Assembly: GCA_002746305.1 (NCBI GenBank)
Contig: NVWV01000012.1
Span: forward strand, 107,417 to 171,416
Length of the DNA: 64,000 nt
Direction: 5' to 3'
DNA from: Bacteroidota bacterium
GTDB taxonomy: Bacteria > Bacteroidota > Bacteroidia > NS11-12g > UBA9320
Shown: positions 42,391 through 50,900 of the stretch, piece by piece
Layout: every line of letters begins with the position of its first letter
Numbering within the stretch: position 1 is the stretch's first letter
The notes under the pieces: generated by a model
What the model saw: the letters and a program-made list of their open reading frames with translations, nothing else
The model's database searches: none
Told to the model about the DNA's origin: nothing
Program-made: the position numbers and the translations under genes

Positions 42391-43803
42391 ATGAGTAAAC
42401 ACGAAGCGGAGGAGAGTTTTAGAGATCATATAGGCAATCAAACTCTAGACGGTAAAAGAGAATGGATTTATCCTAAAATAATTAAAGGAGTTTTCTATAA
42501 GTACAGAACCTATTTTAGTTGGTTTCTACTTGCCTTTTTCTTTGCGGCTCCTTTCGTTAAAATCGGGGATTATCCCCTGTTACTACTCAATGTACTTGAA
42601 CGTAAGTTTGTTATCATTGGGCAACCTTTCTGGCCTCAAGACTTCTTCCTTTTCGTATTCTTAACGTTAACGTTTCTTGTCTTTATTGTAGTCTTTACGG
42701 TAATATTTGGCAGGGTATGGTGTGGTTGGGCATGTCCACAAACTATATTTATGGAAATGGTTTTTCGTAAAGTAGAAAATCTGATCGAGGGCAATGCGAA
42801 TAAGCAAAAGAAACTAGATGAAATGCCTTGGAACCTAGAAAAAGTCTACAAGAAAACATTAAAGCACACTATTTTCTTTGTTATTTCAGCTCTAATTTCT
42901 CATACATTTTTAGCTTACATTATAGGTTATGAAGCCTTATGGGAACAAATAACAGGTCCTTTTACGGAGAACTATGTCACTTTTTTCAGTTTAATTATCT
43001 TTTCATTTGTGTTTTATCTTGTATTCGCTAAAATGAGAGAGTTAGTCTGTATCATGGTATGTCCCTATGGAAGACTTCAAGGCGTAATGTTGGACCAAAA
43101 TAGTATGGTCGTTGCCTACGACTATATTAGAGGAGAACCGAGAGGTAAAATTAAAAAAAGTGAAGCTCAGGAAGAAAAAGGAGATTGTGTAGATTGTAAT
43201 CTATGCGTAGACGTTTGCCCAACGGGAATTGACATACGTCATGGGACACAACTTGAATGTGTAAACTGCACCTCATGTATCGATGCATGTGATTCAGTGA
43301 TGGAAAAAATCCATAAACCTTTAGGGCTAATACGGATAGATTCCAAGGTTAATATTGAAGAGAAAAAGGGTTTCAAATTTTCTTCTCGAATAATAGCTTA
43401 TTCCGCTGTAATGATTTTACTTTTAGCAGCTTCTATTACTATTCTTGCTACCCGAAAAAGTGTGGAAGCCAATATTCTTAGAATTGCAGGAAGTACCTAT
43501 TCCGAAAATGAATCGGGCCGCATAACCAATATGTTCAACCTCTCAATGGTGAATAAAACTTTTGAAGACAAAAGCTTTAAATTAGAACTTGCACAATCTA
43601 AGAACACTAAAAATGCAACACTATTTGTTGTGCAACAAGACTCGATATTGGAATCAAATAATGAGAAAAAAAAAGTATTTATGATTCACAAAGAGCAAAA
43701 GAATATTCATGAAAACGAATTACCTATGGAGGTAAACTTATACGTTGATGGAGAACTCATTAAAACCTCTAAACTAACCTTCTTAGCACCCGTACGTGAA
43801 TGA
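42391..43803 (+). CDS. ccoG: cbb3 oxidase accessory protein CcoG (FixG)
   Basis: This 470-residue membrane iron-sulfur protein has several membrane helices, a GRVWCGWACPQTIFMEMVFR motif, then two 4Fe-4S sites (CVDCNLCVDVCPTGIDIRHG and CVNCTSCIDACD) and a periplasmic Ig-like C-terminal domain. CcoG is a copper reductase or redox partner needed for cbb3 assembly. The next gene overlaps it by 4 bases. Confidence 0.93.
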   Translation: MSKHEAEESFRDHIGNQTLDGKREWIYPKIIKGVFYKYRTYFSWFLLAFFFAAPFVKIGDYPLLLLNVLERKFVIIGQPFWPQDFFLFVFLTLTFLVFIVVFTVIFGRVWCGWACPQTIFMEMVFRKVENLIEGNANKQKKLDEMPWNLEKVYKKTLKHTIFFVISALISHTFLAYIIGYEALWEQITGPFTENYVTFFSLIIFSFVFYLVFAKMRELVCIMVCPYGRLQGVMLDQNSMVVAYDYIRGEPRGKIKKSEAQEEKGDCVDCNLCVDVCPTGIDIRHGTQLECVNCTSCIDACDSVMEKIHKPLGLIRIDSKVNIEEKKGFKFSSRIIAYSAVMILLLAASITILATRKSVEANILRIAGSTYSENESGRITNMFNLSMVNKTFEDKSFKLELAQSKNTKNATLFVVQQDSILESNNEKKKVFMIHKEQKNIHENELPMEVNLYVDGELIKTSKLTFLAPVRE

Positions 43804-44228
43804 AACTTGATTGGTCCAAAATATTGATTATCACAATGGCCCTGTTTATGATTTTCATTGTAAGCATGGGAGTAAAAATGATTTCAAGTAGTCAGGAATT
43901 ATATGAAGATAATTACTATGAACTTGGAGAGGAACACGCATCCCGAATGGAAAAAGAAACCGAAGGTGAAAAAGTTGAAGCAACATACAATCGAAGTAAA
44001 AACTCAATTGATATAACTTTTGATGGCAAAGGTTATATAAGTAATTACAAACTCGTTTACTTGGCAAATAGCAAATTCGATATAAGGGAGAAAAACTTCA
44101 TTGATACGCCTGTTCAAAAACAAACCTTGAAGATACCATCTAAACTAAATGAGGGTATTTGGATACTAGAACTATCAGGAGTCGTAAACGATAGAGCTTT
44201 TTTTAAAAAACAACAATTCACAAAGTAA
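43800..44228 (+). CDS. fixH: FixH family protein (CcoH)
   Basis: This 142-residue protein has a single N-terminal membrane helix and a small beta-rich periplasmic domain (YYELGEEHASRMEK, then a beta-sandwich ending IWILELSGVVNDRAFFKKQQF). It belongs to FixH/CcoH, an assembly factor for cbb3 oxidase. It overlaps ccoG by 4 bases and the next gene by 1, so it is translationally coupled. Confidence 0.88.
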   Translation: MKLDWSKILIITMALFMIFIVSMGVKMISSSQELYEDNYYELGEEHASRMEKETEGEKVEATYNRSKNSIDITFDGKGYISNYKLVYLANSKFDIREKNFIDTPVQKQTLKIPSKLNEGIWILELSGVVNDRAFFKKQQFTK

Positions 44229-44899
44229 TGTTGTGGTCCGCATTCATACTAGGTCTATTAGGCAGTTTGCACTGTGCGGCCATGTGTGGCCCATTTATGC
44301 TTGGCTTGGCTGCAAGAGAATATTCGCTTTTTTCACTTATTATTCATCACATTGGGAGATGGATAGGCTACATCATTCTAGCAGTATTCTTTTACTTTAT
44401 TGTTTCCCCGCTTCAAATATTTGAGCTTCAACAATATATCGGGATATTCAGTGGTATCCTTTTGGTCATCTACGGACTTAAAAGCTATATACCTCCAGTA
44501 AACAAACTCTTTATCAGAATGACATTTTTCATTTCACAAAGAATGTCAAAGAGCAAAACAGGTCGAACGGGAAATATTATGTTAGGCATTCTAAATGGTC
44601 TTCTACCTTGTGGACTATCCTTTGGTGCCGCAATACTTTCTGTAAATTTTGGCAGTGTTTGGAATGCTAGTTTGTATATGATTGTTTTTGGTATAGGCAC
44701 GCTGCCCATTCTATTGGCAATATCATACCTCCCCCAACTGGGATTACAAAAGACATTTCGAAAATTCAATACATATACTCCAAAACTATTATTAGTAGTT
44801 GGCTTCCTACTCATCATTCGTTCTGCAGGTCTGGGAATACCATACTTGAGTCCTACATATAATCTGGACAAACAAGAAATAAAATGTTGTGATAAATAA
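44228..44899 (+). CDS. DsbD_2/TauE-like membrane protein, cbb3-associated
   Basis: This 223-residue protein with about six membrane segments starts with AFILGLLGSLHCAAMCGPFML and later has LLPCGLSFGAAILS. These Cys-containing motifs (LHCAAMCGP and LLPCG) define the sulfite exporter TauE/SafE-like or DsbD transmembrane type proteins that often sit at the end of cbb3 operons. A role in copper handling or cytochrome maturation is likely. It is the last gene of the unit. Confidence 0.85.
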   Translation: MLWSAFILGLLGSLHCAAMCGPFMLGLAAREYSLFSLIIHHIGRWIGYIILAVFFYFIVSPLQIFELQQYIGIFSGILLVIYGLKSYIPPVNKLFIRMTFFISQRMSKSKTGRTGNIMLGILNGLLPCGLSFGAAILSVNFGSVWNASLYMIVFGIGTLPILLAISYLPQLGLQKTFRKFNTYTPKLLLVVGFLLIIRSAGLGIPYLSPTYNLDKQEIKCCDK

Positions 44900-45476
44900 T
44901 AAGCATTGCAATCATTAAATAGGACCTATGAGAGAAATATCCCTTCCTCTCACAAATAAATGCTACCCAAATTGTTTTAGTATCTACCAAAGGCCACAAT
45001 ATACACAGTAAAATAAAAGAGTAGCTTTAAAGGATTTAGCTACATCATTTGGGTATACTAAGGTCTTTTTTTAAAATAATTAGCTTCGATTACTGTAATC
45101 AAATACGACCAAAACAGTGGTGTAAAACCTACATCTATATACAAGGGAGCTCTACGTGAAAAATCTAGGCTGTCGCTATTTGAACAACCACTTAACTAGC
45201 TAATATTGTGACTCTTATTTATGACGTTATCCTAAATATAAAACCCCACAACTACTTTTTTAATTGCTGTTAATCCATGAAATTCAATTGATGATTAGGC
45301 TATAAAAGCTTAGTTGACTTAAATATATAAATATCCATTTAGGGATATAGACATCACTTTTTGGGTATTGTGTATGCCATTTATGTTTCATAGACTTGCA
45401 TAGTAGTCGATTGTCTTGTAAAAGTAATTATCTACACTTCGTAATTGAGTAACTCAGTTTATGCATACGGAGTAAT

Positions 45477-45513
45477 AGACCACGTGCTGTAGTGAGTACG
45501 TGGTCTTTGCTTT
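45477..45513 (+). ncRNA. Hairpin A with TAGTG loop
   Basis: A 9-bp perfect stem AGACCACGT/ACGTGGTCT (45477-45485 and 45498-45506) with a 12-base loop containing GTAGTGAG, followed by TTTGCTTTG. It resembles a terminator of a short RNA. Confidence 0.45.
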
Positions 45514-45798
45514 GTAAAACACCCCAAACTTACCTTTAAGAAAGGACAATTAGATCAATTAAGTGGTTTTACACTGTATTTTATAGGTGGGTTTAGACCC
45601 TTTTTTCAAATAGTTTCATAACCCCGATTTTTGATTCGATATTTGTCAGCATAGCAGGCATCCAGAGCTATGAAAAACGAATAATTATAAGTGGATGTTT
45701 GTTATGTTTTAGTTCAATCTGAGGGATGTATCATTTCGTGATGAGTATTTGAAACATCCATAAATATTATAAAGTTAATATTCTCAGAATCAGTAGTC

Positions 45799-45830
45799 GA
45801 CCATTTATAGTAGTGTGTAGATGGTTCTTA
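45799..45830 (+). ncRNA. Hairpin B with TAGTG loop
   Basis: The stem pairs GACCATTTA with TGTAGATGGTT (arms about 45799-45807 and 45818-45826, with G-U pairs). The loop again contains GTAGTGTG. It lies 10 bases before hairpin C. Confidence 0.4.
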
Positions 45831-45839
45831 TTAGTAGTT

Positions 45840-45877
45840 GGCCACCCATAGTAGTGTGTGGGTGGTCTTTACTTTTT
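45840..45877 (+). ncRNA. Hairpin C with TAGTG loop and T run
   Basis: The stem GGCCACCCA/TGGGTGGTC (45840-45848 and 45859-45867, one G-U) has a 10-base loop TAGTAGTGTG and is followed by TTTACTTTTTT. It looks like a complete intrinsic terminator on the plus strand. Confidence 0.5.
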
Positions 45878-45922
45878 TCTCAAAAACGAATATAATGATT
45901 TAAAGTCACAACTTTAAAAAAA

Positions 45923-46093
45923 ATGAACAATAAACCATCCTGTAATAATTCAACTTCAATGGATTCACACGTCCTATACCAGTGTGAACGCACTGAGAAA
46001 CCTTGTCATTGCAATCCTTTAACATATTCAGTTAATATTTCATATATTATGCTACTCCAAAACAATCTGAATAGAAAAATTATTCGCCAATAG
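45923..46093 (+). CDS. Possible small protein (56 aa)
   Basis: This short ORF begins MNNKPSCNNSTSMDSHVLYQ and includes CERTEKPCHCNP. It has no signal or known motif. Its stop is followed after one base by the ATG of the next small ORF, which argues mildly for a real two-gene unit. It is below the usual size cut-off, and no family is known to me. Confidence 0.3.
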   Translation: MNNKPSCNNSTSMDSHVLYQCERTEKPCHCNPLTYSVNISYIMLLQNNLNRKIIRQ

Positions 46094-46094
46094 A

Positions 46095-46283
46095 ATGAAT
46101 TGCTTTATCATCGCCTTCATTCTTTATATTCTAGTTGCTAGTGTGATGTTCATCTGTGTTCTTAGCTCAATAAAGAAACAATTTAAGAATTCGGATCAAG
46201 ATTTTAATAAAACACGTATCGTAATCAAATTTTGGTTAGTTATTCTAATAAAATGGCCATTTATTCTTTATCGTACCATTTAG
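46095..46283 (+). CDS. Possible small membrane protein (62 aa)
   Basis: This 62-residue ORF has one strong hydrophobic segment (IIAFILYILVASVMFICVL), a charged middle and a second shorter segment. It could be a small inner-membrane protein. It starts one base after the 56-residue ORF. No family was recognised, and the region is otherwise noncoding. Confidence 0.35.
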   Translation: MNCFIIAFILYILVASVMFICVLSSIKKQFKNSDQDFNKTRIVIKFWLVILIKWPFILYRTI

Positions 46284-46606
46284 CTCTACAACTACTTGAG
46301 CCTAACAGCTTGACATCATCCAACAAGTTTCAAAATTCATCTTTCCCACTATTAAGTGGCACTATAACGCCTTATAAAACAGCGGTATCACGCCAGATAT
46401 AGTTAGTGCTCTTGCACGATATTTGCACAGGTTTTAACACCTGATTTCAAAAAGAATAAAACAGGGATGTTAAAATATAACTATATTTATATTATTACTT
46501 CTATGAAAAAAGCCAAACAATTTACACTTTTTCGCATCAAAATGCTTCTCATCAAATTTAAACTCTTTAACCGATACAACATATTCACTTAGGCTATTTT
46601 ACACTT
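46284..46606. other. Intergenic region before the LuxR-type regulator
   Basis: I see no convincing gene. An ORF of 29 basic codons (46503-46592) is too short to support. A TATTTG near 46430 could be part of a promoter. Confidence 0.35.
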
Positions 46607-47254
46607 ATGAGTTCGAACATCCTAATACTAGATGACCACCCAATTATTATTTTAAGTTTAACACACTATTTATCTAGAGAATTACCGCAATTCAATATAC
46701 TTACCTCCTCATGTCACCAAGAAGCTATAGATATCCTAAATCGCGATTCTATTAGCTTACTTATTATGGATTTGAAACTGTCCAATACTGAAGTCGACCT
46801 AGATAAGATATTGACATTTATAAGTACAGTTAGATCCACGCATAGTGAAAATCTCAAAATTATCGTATTCAGCATGATATCTAAAGCGTTTATAATTAAT
46901 AAGATAATGCCAAACATTGACGGTTTTTTCAATAAGTCAGATGATATTTCAATGTTAAAAACTGCTATACAATCAGTGCAAAACGGCGATTTGTATTTCT
47001 CTCCATCTGTGAAGGATGTTTTCTTCAACAACCTGATTGCCAGAAATAATGGGAATACTTTTGACCTAACCCGTAGGGAACTAGATGTCTTGAGCAACCT
47101 CGAAAAAGGGCATTCGAATCAAGAAATTGCCGAAATACTATTTATCAGCCCACATACAGTAGATAACCATAGAACAAATCTCTTAAAGAAAACCAGCTCA
47201 AGAAACACTGCAGAGTTAATTTCCTTTTGTTATAAGAATGGGGTTTTGAATTAA
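46607..47254 (+). CDS. NarL/LuxR-type response regulator
   Basis: This is a 215-residue two-domain regulator. The receiver domain is NILILDDHPIIILSLTHYL, with phosphorylation Asp in LLIMDLKLSN (the usual DVxMP is changed to DLKLS). The C-terminal LuxR HTH is LTRRELDVLSNLEKGHSNQEIAEILFISPHTVDNHRTNLLKK. No kinase gene is next to it, so it is an orphan here. It may control the PKD/PorP genes downstream, which is inference. Confidence 0.88.
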   Translation: MSSNILILDDHPIIILSLTHYLSRELPQFNILTSSCHQEAIDILNRDSISLLIMDLKLSNTEVDLDKILTFISTVRSTHSENLKIIVFSMISKAFIINKIMPNIDGFFNKSDDISMLKTAIQSVQNGDLYFSPSVKDVFFNNLIARNNGNTFDLTRRELDVLSNLEKGHSNQEIAEILFISPHTVDNHRTNLLKKTSSRNTAELISFCYKNGVLN

Positions 47255-47618
47255 CCCATTCAATAAGGCCATATTGACATAATCTCATAGCACCTATATC
47301 TTTGCATCGGCCTATAAGTATCCTTTGCCCACTCCAAAGGAATTTTAAATAGATTTTCATGTCTAAACAACCACAGATATTTTTCTTCTGCATCTAGATT
47401 TAATACCTAGGTGCACTCACTCTATTTAAATATGGCTGCAGAACTTTCTGTACATAATAAGCGAGTAAAGTGTACAAACCCTAGAGTTGATTAGTCATTT
47501 CATGATTTTTACTTTAGGTATGAGTTCTCTTGCACAAAATCAGAGAGGAACTCAGTTTGTATATTATAAGTGATGATTCAAGACACCAACGAAAATCAAT
47601 TCAAATTGAAGAATTATA
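47255..47618. other. Intergenic region, nothing assigned
   Basis: No clear gene, repeat or hairpin was seen. A minus-strand ORF of 82 codons overlaps the end of the regulator gene and looks like a shadow. Confidence 0.5.
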
Positions 47619-47942
47619 GTGGAAAAATCTAATCCTACAATTAGGGATTTCACATATGTGTACATTCTAGTACAATTAGAAAAAGAATTATTAAAAGTAG
47701 GGCATTATGTATTATTTTCGCAACGAAATTGGCGTAAGCATATTGTTTATGCTGGTCCCATTATAATAAATAACTTTATTAACCAACTTACCGATAATCA
47801 ACATATACGTATGAACTCAGTACCATTATTCCATTTGTTGCAATGTAGTAAGACTCTTTACAGTCAAACTGCGGTGACTTTTGATGATGGTTCAGATATA
47901 ATGTTTAACCTCTCTGGTTATACCCCTAAATTTTTAACTTAA
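47619..47942 (+). CDS. Hypothetical protein before the PKD gene (107 aa)
   Basis: This is a 107-residue ORF with a GTG start. It has IRDFTYVYILVQLEKELLKV and later LFHLLQCSKTLYSQTAVTFD. I see no family. The layout resembles small LytTR-like DNA-binding domains, but the match is too weak to claim. It ends 21 bases before the giant secreted protein gene. Confidence 0.4.
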   Translation: MEKSNPTIRDFTYVYILVQLEKELLKVGHYVLFSQRNWRKHIVYAGPIIINNFINQLTDNQHIRMNSVPLFHLLQCSKTLYSQTAVTFDDGSDIMFNLSGYTPKFLT

Positions 47943-47963
47943 TTACATATAATTTTTAATATT

Positions 47964-50900
47964 ATGAAAAGAAGAGTACTCTCTTTAATCGCATTTGCCT
48001 CATTATTATTCCTTCCTGGTTTAGTAACAGCTCAAACCACTCTGATTTCTTGGGGTTTTGGTACTAATGGGCTTTCGTCTGGTATTACAGGAAATAGCGG
48101 TGTTAACCTAGGTACAGGTGGTGCATTTTATTCAGGTGTTGGTTGCAGTTGGGGGCAAGAGGCTATCTCAAACAGTATCAGTACTGGTAATGCATGGAGC
48201 ACTGGTAGTTTTAACACCACGGGATATACAAGTATCAACTATACATTCCGTCAAATGAGTTTTACTAGTGGCCCTGGTCAATTTAAATTTCAATATAGAC
48301 TAAGTACGACTGGTACATGGATCGATTTAACTACTACATATAACACTCCAATTTTAGGAGGTGCGGGTTGTGGAACTCCATATTACGCCAATGCGGTTGG
48401 TTTCCCTGCCGCTGTAAACAATCAAGCTGTCGTACAAGTAAGATGGTTATGTATGTCTGGTGGTTCTGGTGGCGGAGGCCGTTTGGCATCTGTTAGTTTT
48501 GCAGGAACAGCTTCCGCTGGTTGTACAGCACCAACGGTTCCTACTATTACAGGTGTGAGCAGTGTATGTCCTAGTGGTTCAGGAACACTTAATATTTCAG
48601 GAACACTTAATGATGCTACGGCTTGGCAAATTTATTCTGGTAGTTGTGGTGGTACTTCTGTAGGAAGTACTTCTGGATCAACATTTGCAGTATCTCCAGG
48701 CTCTTCGACTACATATTTTGTAAGAGGAGAAGGAGGGTGTGTAACACCAGGAGCTTGTGGTTCTAGAGCCGTTACCGTTAATTCACTTGATAATGCTTCG
48801 TTTAGTTACGGATCAGCTGCATACTGTGTTTCGGATGCAGATCCTACACCATCAGCTAGTACAGCAGGTACATATTCTTCAACAGCAGGTTTGTCAATCA
48901 ATTCAGCTTCTGGAGCTATAGATGTTTCAACATCTACTCCAGGAAGTTATACAATTACTCACCTAACGACAGGAACTTGTCCAAACTCTTCAACACAGGG
49001 TGTTACTATCAATGGATTAGATAATGCTTCGTTTAGTTACGGATCAGCTGCATATTGTGTTACAGATGCAGACCCTACACCATCAGCAAGTACTGCAGGT
49101 ACATATTCTTCAACGGCAGGTTTGTCAATCAATCCAAGTTCAGGAGCTATTGATGTTTCGGCATCTACTCCAGGAGGTTATACAATTACTCACCTAACAA
49201 CAGGAACTTGTCCAAACTCTTCAACACAGGGTGTTACTATCAATGGATTAGATATTGCTTCGTTTAATTATGGAGCGGCATCCTATTGTGGTGTCGAAGC
49301 AGACCCAACGCCAACCATTACTGGGTTAACAGGAGGTGGATTTACCGCTACAGCAGGATTAAGCATAAATGCCTCTTCGGGTATGATTGATCTTTCTGCA
49401 TCTTCAGCTGCAAATCATGTTGTAACATATACAACAACAGGAACTTGTCCAAACTCTGCAAACCAGAATGTACTGGTTAAGACCTTTACTATAGCAACAA
49501 TTTCTCCAATAGCTTGTGGGACCTATGTTTCTCCAGGAGGTAAAGTGTTGACTGTAAGTAATACGTATTTGGATACTATTCCAAATGCTGCAGGATGTGA
49601 TTCTTTCCTTACTATTAATCTAACGATTAATCCTTTACCCGTAGTTGATTTTACTTCCTCAGAGGTGTGTAAAAGTGATTCCACAAAATTCACCAATACA
49701 ACAATGATCTCTGTAGGTACATTCACGAGTGAGTGGTTTTGGGGTGATGGTTATAGTGAAGTGAATTCGGATACAGTTGTTGGTCATATTTATTCTAGTC
49801 CATTAAGATTTTTTGCAACTTTAGAAGCAACTTCAGACCAAGGGTGTGTAGCTTCTAAGTCAGATTCAGTATTTATAAACCCTGTACCTACAGCTGAGTT
49901 TAGTGTACAAGATGTATGTAAAGGTACTCCTGCTGTATTTGTAAACTCATCCGTAATTGGATCAGGTACTTTCATCGGCACTTGGGAGTTTGGTGATGGT
50001 TACACATTCTATTCTCTAACCACTGCTACAAGAGAGTACTTATACGCAAGTACAAAAACTTACACAGCTAGGTTGACTAATATTTCAGACAAAGGATGTA
50101 GTACAACTTCAACTCGCACAGTTTCTATATTCGAGAACCCAGTGGCACAATTCACGGTAAACAATGTATGTCACGGTTCTTCGGTTCAGTTTATAAATAA
50201 CAGCTCAGTTGTAACGACAAACGGAGCTGTTATTAATGGATACACCTGGAACTTTGGAGATGGAAGTTCTGAGAGTAGAGTATCTCCTGATCATACTTAT
50301 TCTACGGCATTAACATATAATCCACAATTAATAATATCAACAAATCAAGGATGTTCGGATAGTATAAGAAAATCGGTAACTATGTATGAAGTACCGCAGG
50401 CTAATTTTTTAGCTACAGGATTCTGTTTTGGTCAGAATGCTATCTTTACCAATAGCTCCACTTATTCTGGAGGGTTAACATACAAATGGGAGTATGGTGA
50501 TGGAGTAATAGATAGTGTTGCTAACGTAAGCCATATGTATCCAGCAGCAGGTTCGTATAATGTTACTCTAACTGCTATATCAGATAAAGGATGTACAAAT
50601 AGTATTACCAAGTCAGTAAAGATATTTGGCAATCCTTCGGCAAACTTTGTTACATCAGATGTATGTAAGGATGTAAATGCAGTATTTACTAGCATAAGTA
50701 ATATTCCTGCAAATACTACATCAAAGTTGTATTGGAATTTTGGAGATGGGGTAAAGGATTCTGTTGTTAAAACAATTAGTCATGCATACGATGATGCAAT
50801 AACCTTTAACGTAAACCTTAGAGTTGTAACGACTGAAGGGTGCGAAGATGATATTACCAAGACAATTACGATTTATCCCCTGCCAAATGCATCATTTGCC

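Larger units (their letters stand above)
44900..45922. other. Gene-poor region with hairpins
   Basis: No ORF with protein character was found here. It holds a GTAGCT/AGCTAC hairpin (45021-45043) that may be part of the oxidase terminator, the three related hairpins listed separately, and an 8-bp hairpin TTTAAAGT/ACTTTAAA (45899-45918) just before the small ORF at 45923. The 45120-45400 stretch shows nothing to me. Confidence 0.5.

Noticed and set aside
46503..46592. 29-codon basic ORF (MKKAKQFTLFRIKMLLIKF)
   Set aside because: Too short and with no supporting context; could be chance in AT-rich DNA.
47145..47393. 82-codon minus-strand ORF
   Set aside because: It overlaps the HTH part of the response regulator on the other strand and has no recognisable features.
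48789..49250. CRISPR-like or integron-like repeat array
   Set aside because: The repeats are in frame inside a large secreted protein gene and have no spacer structure.
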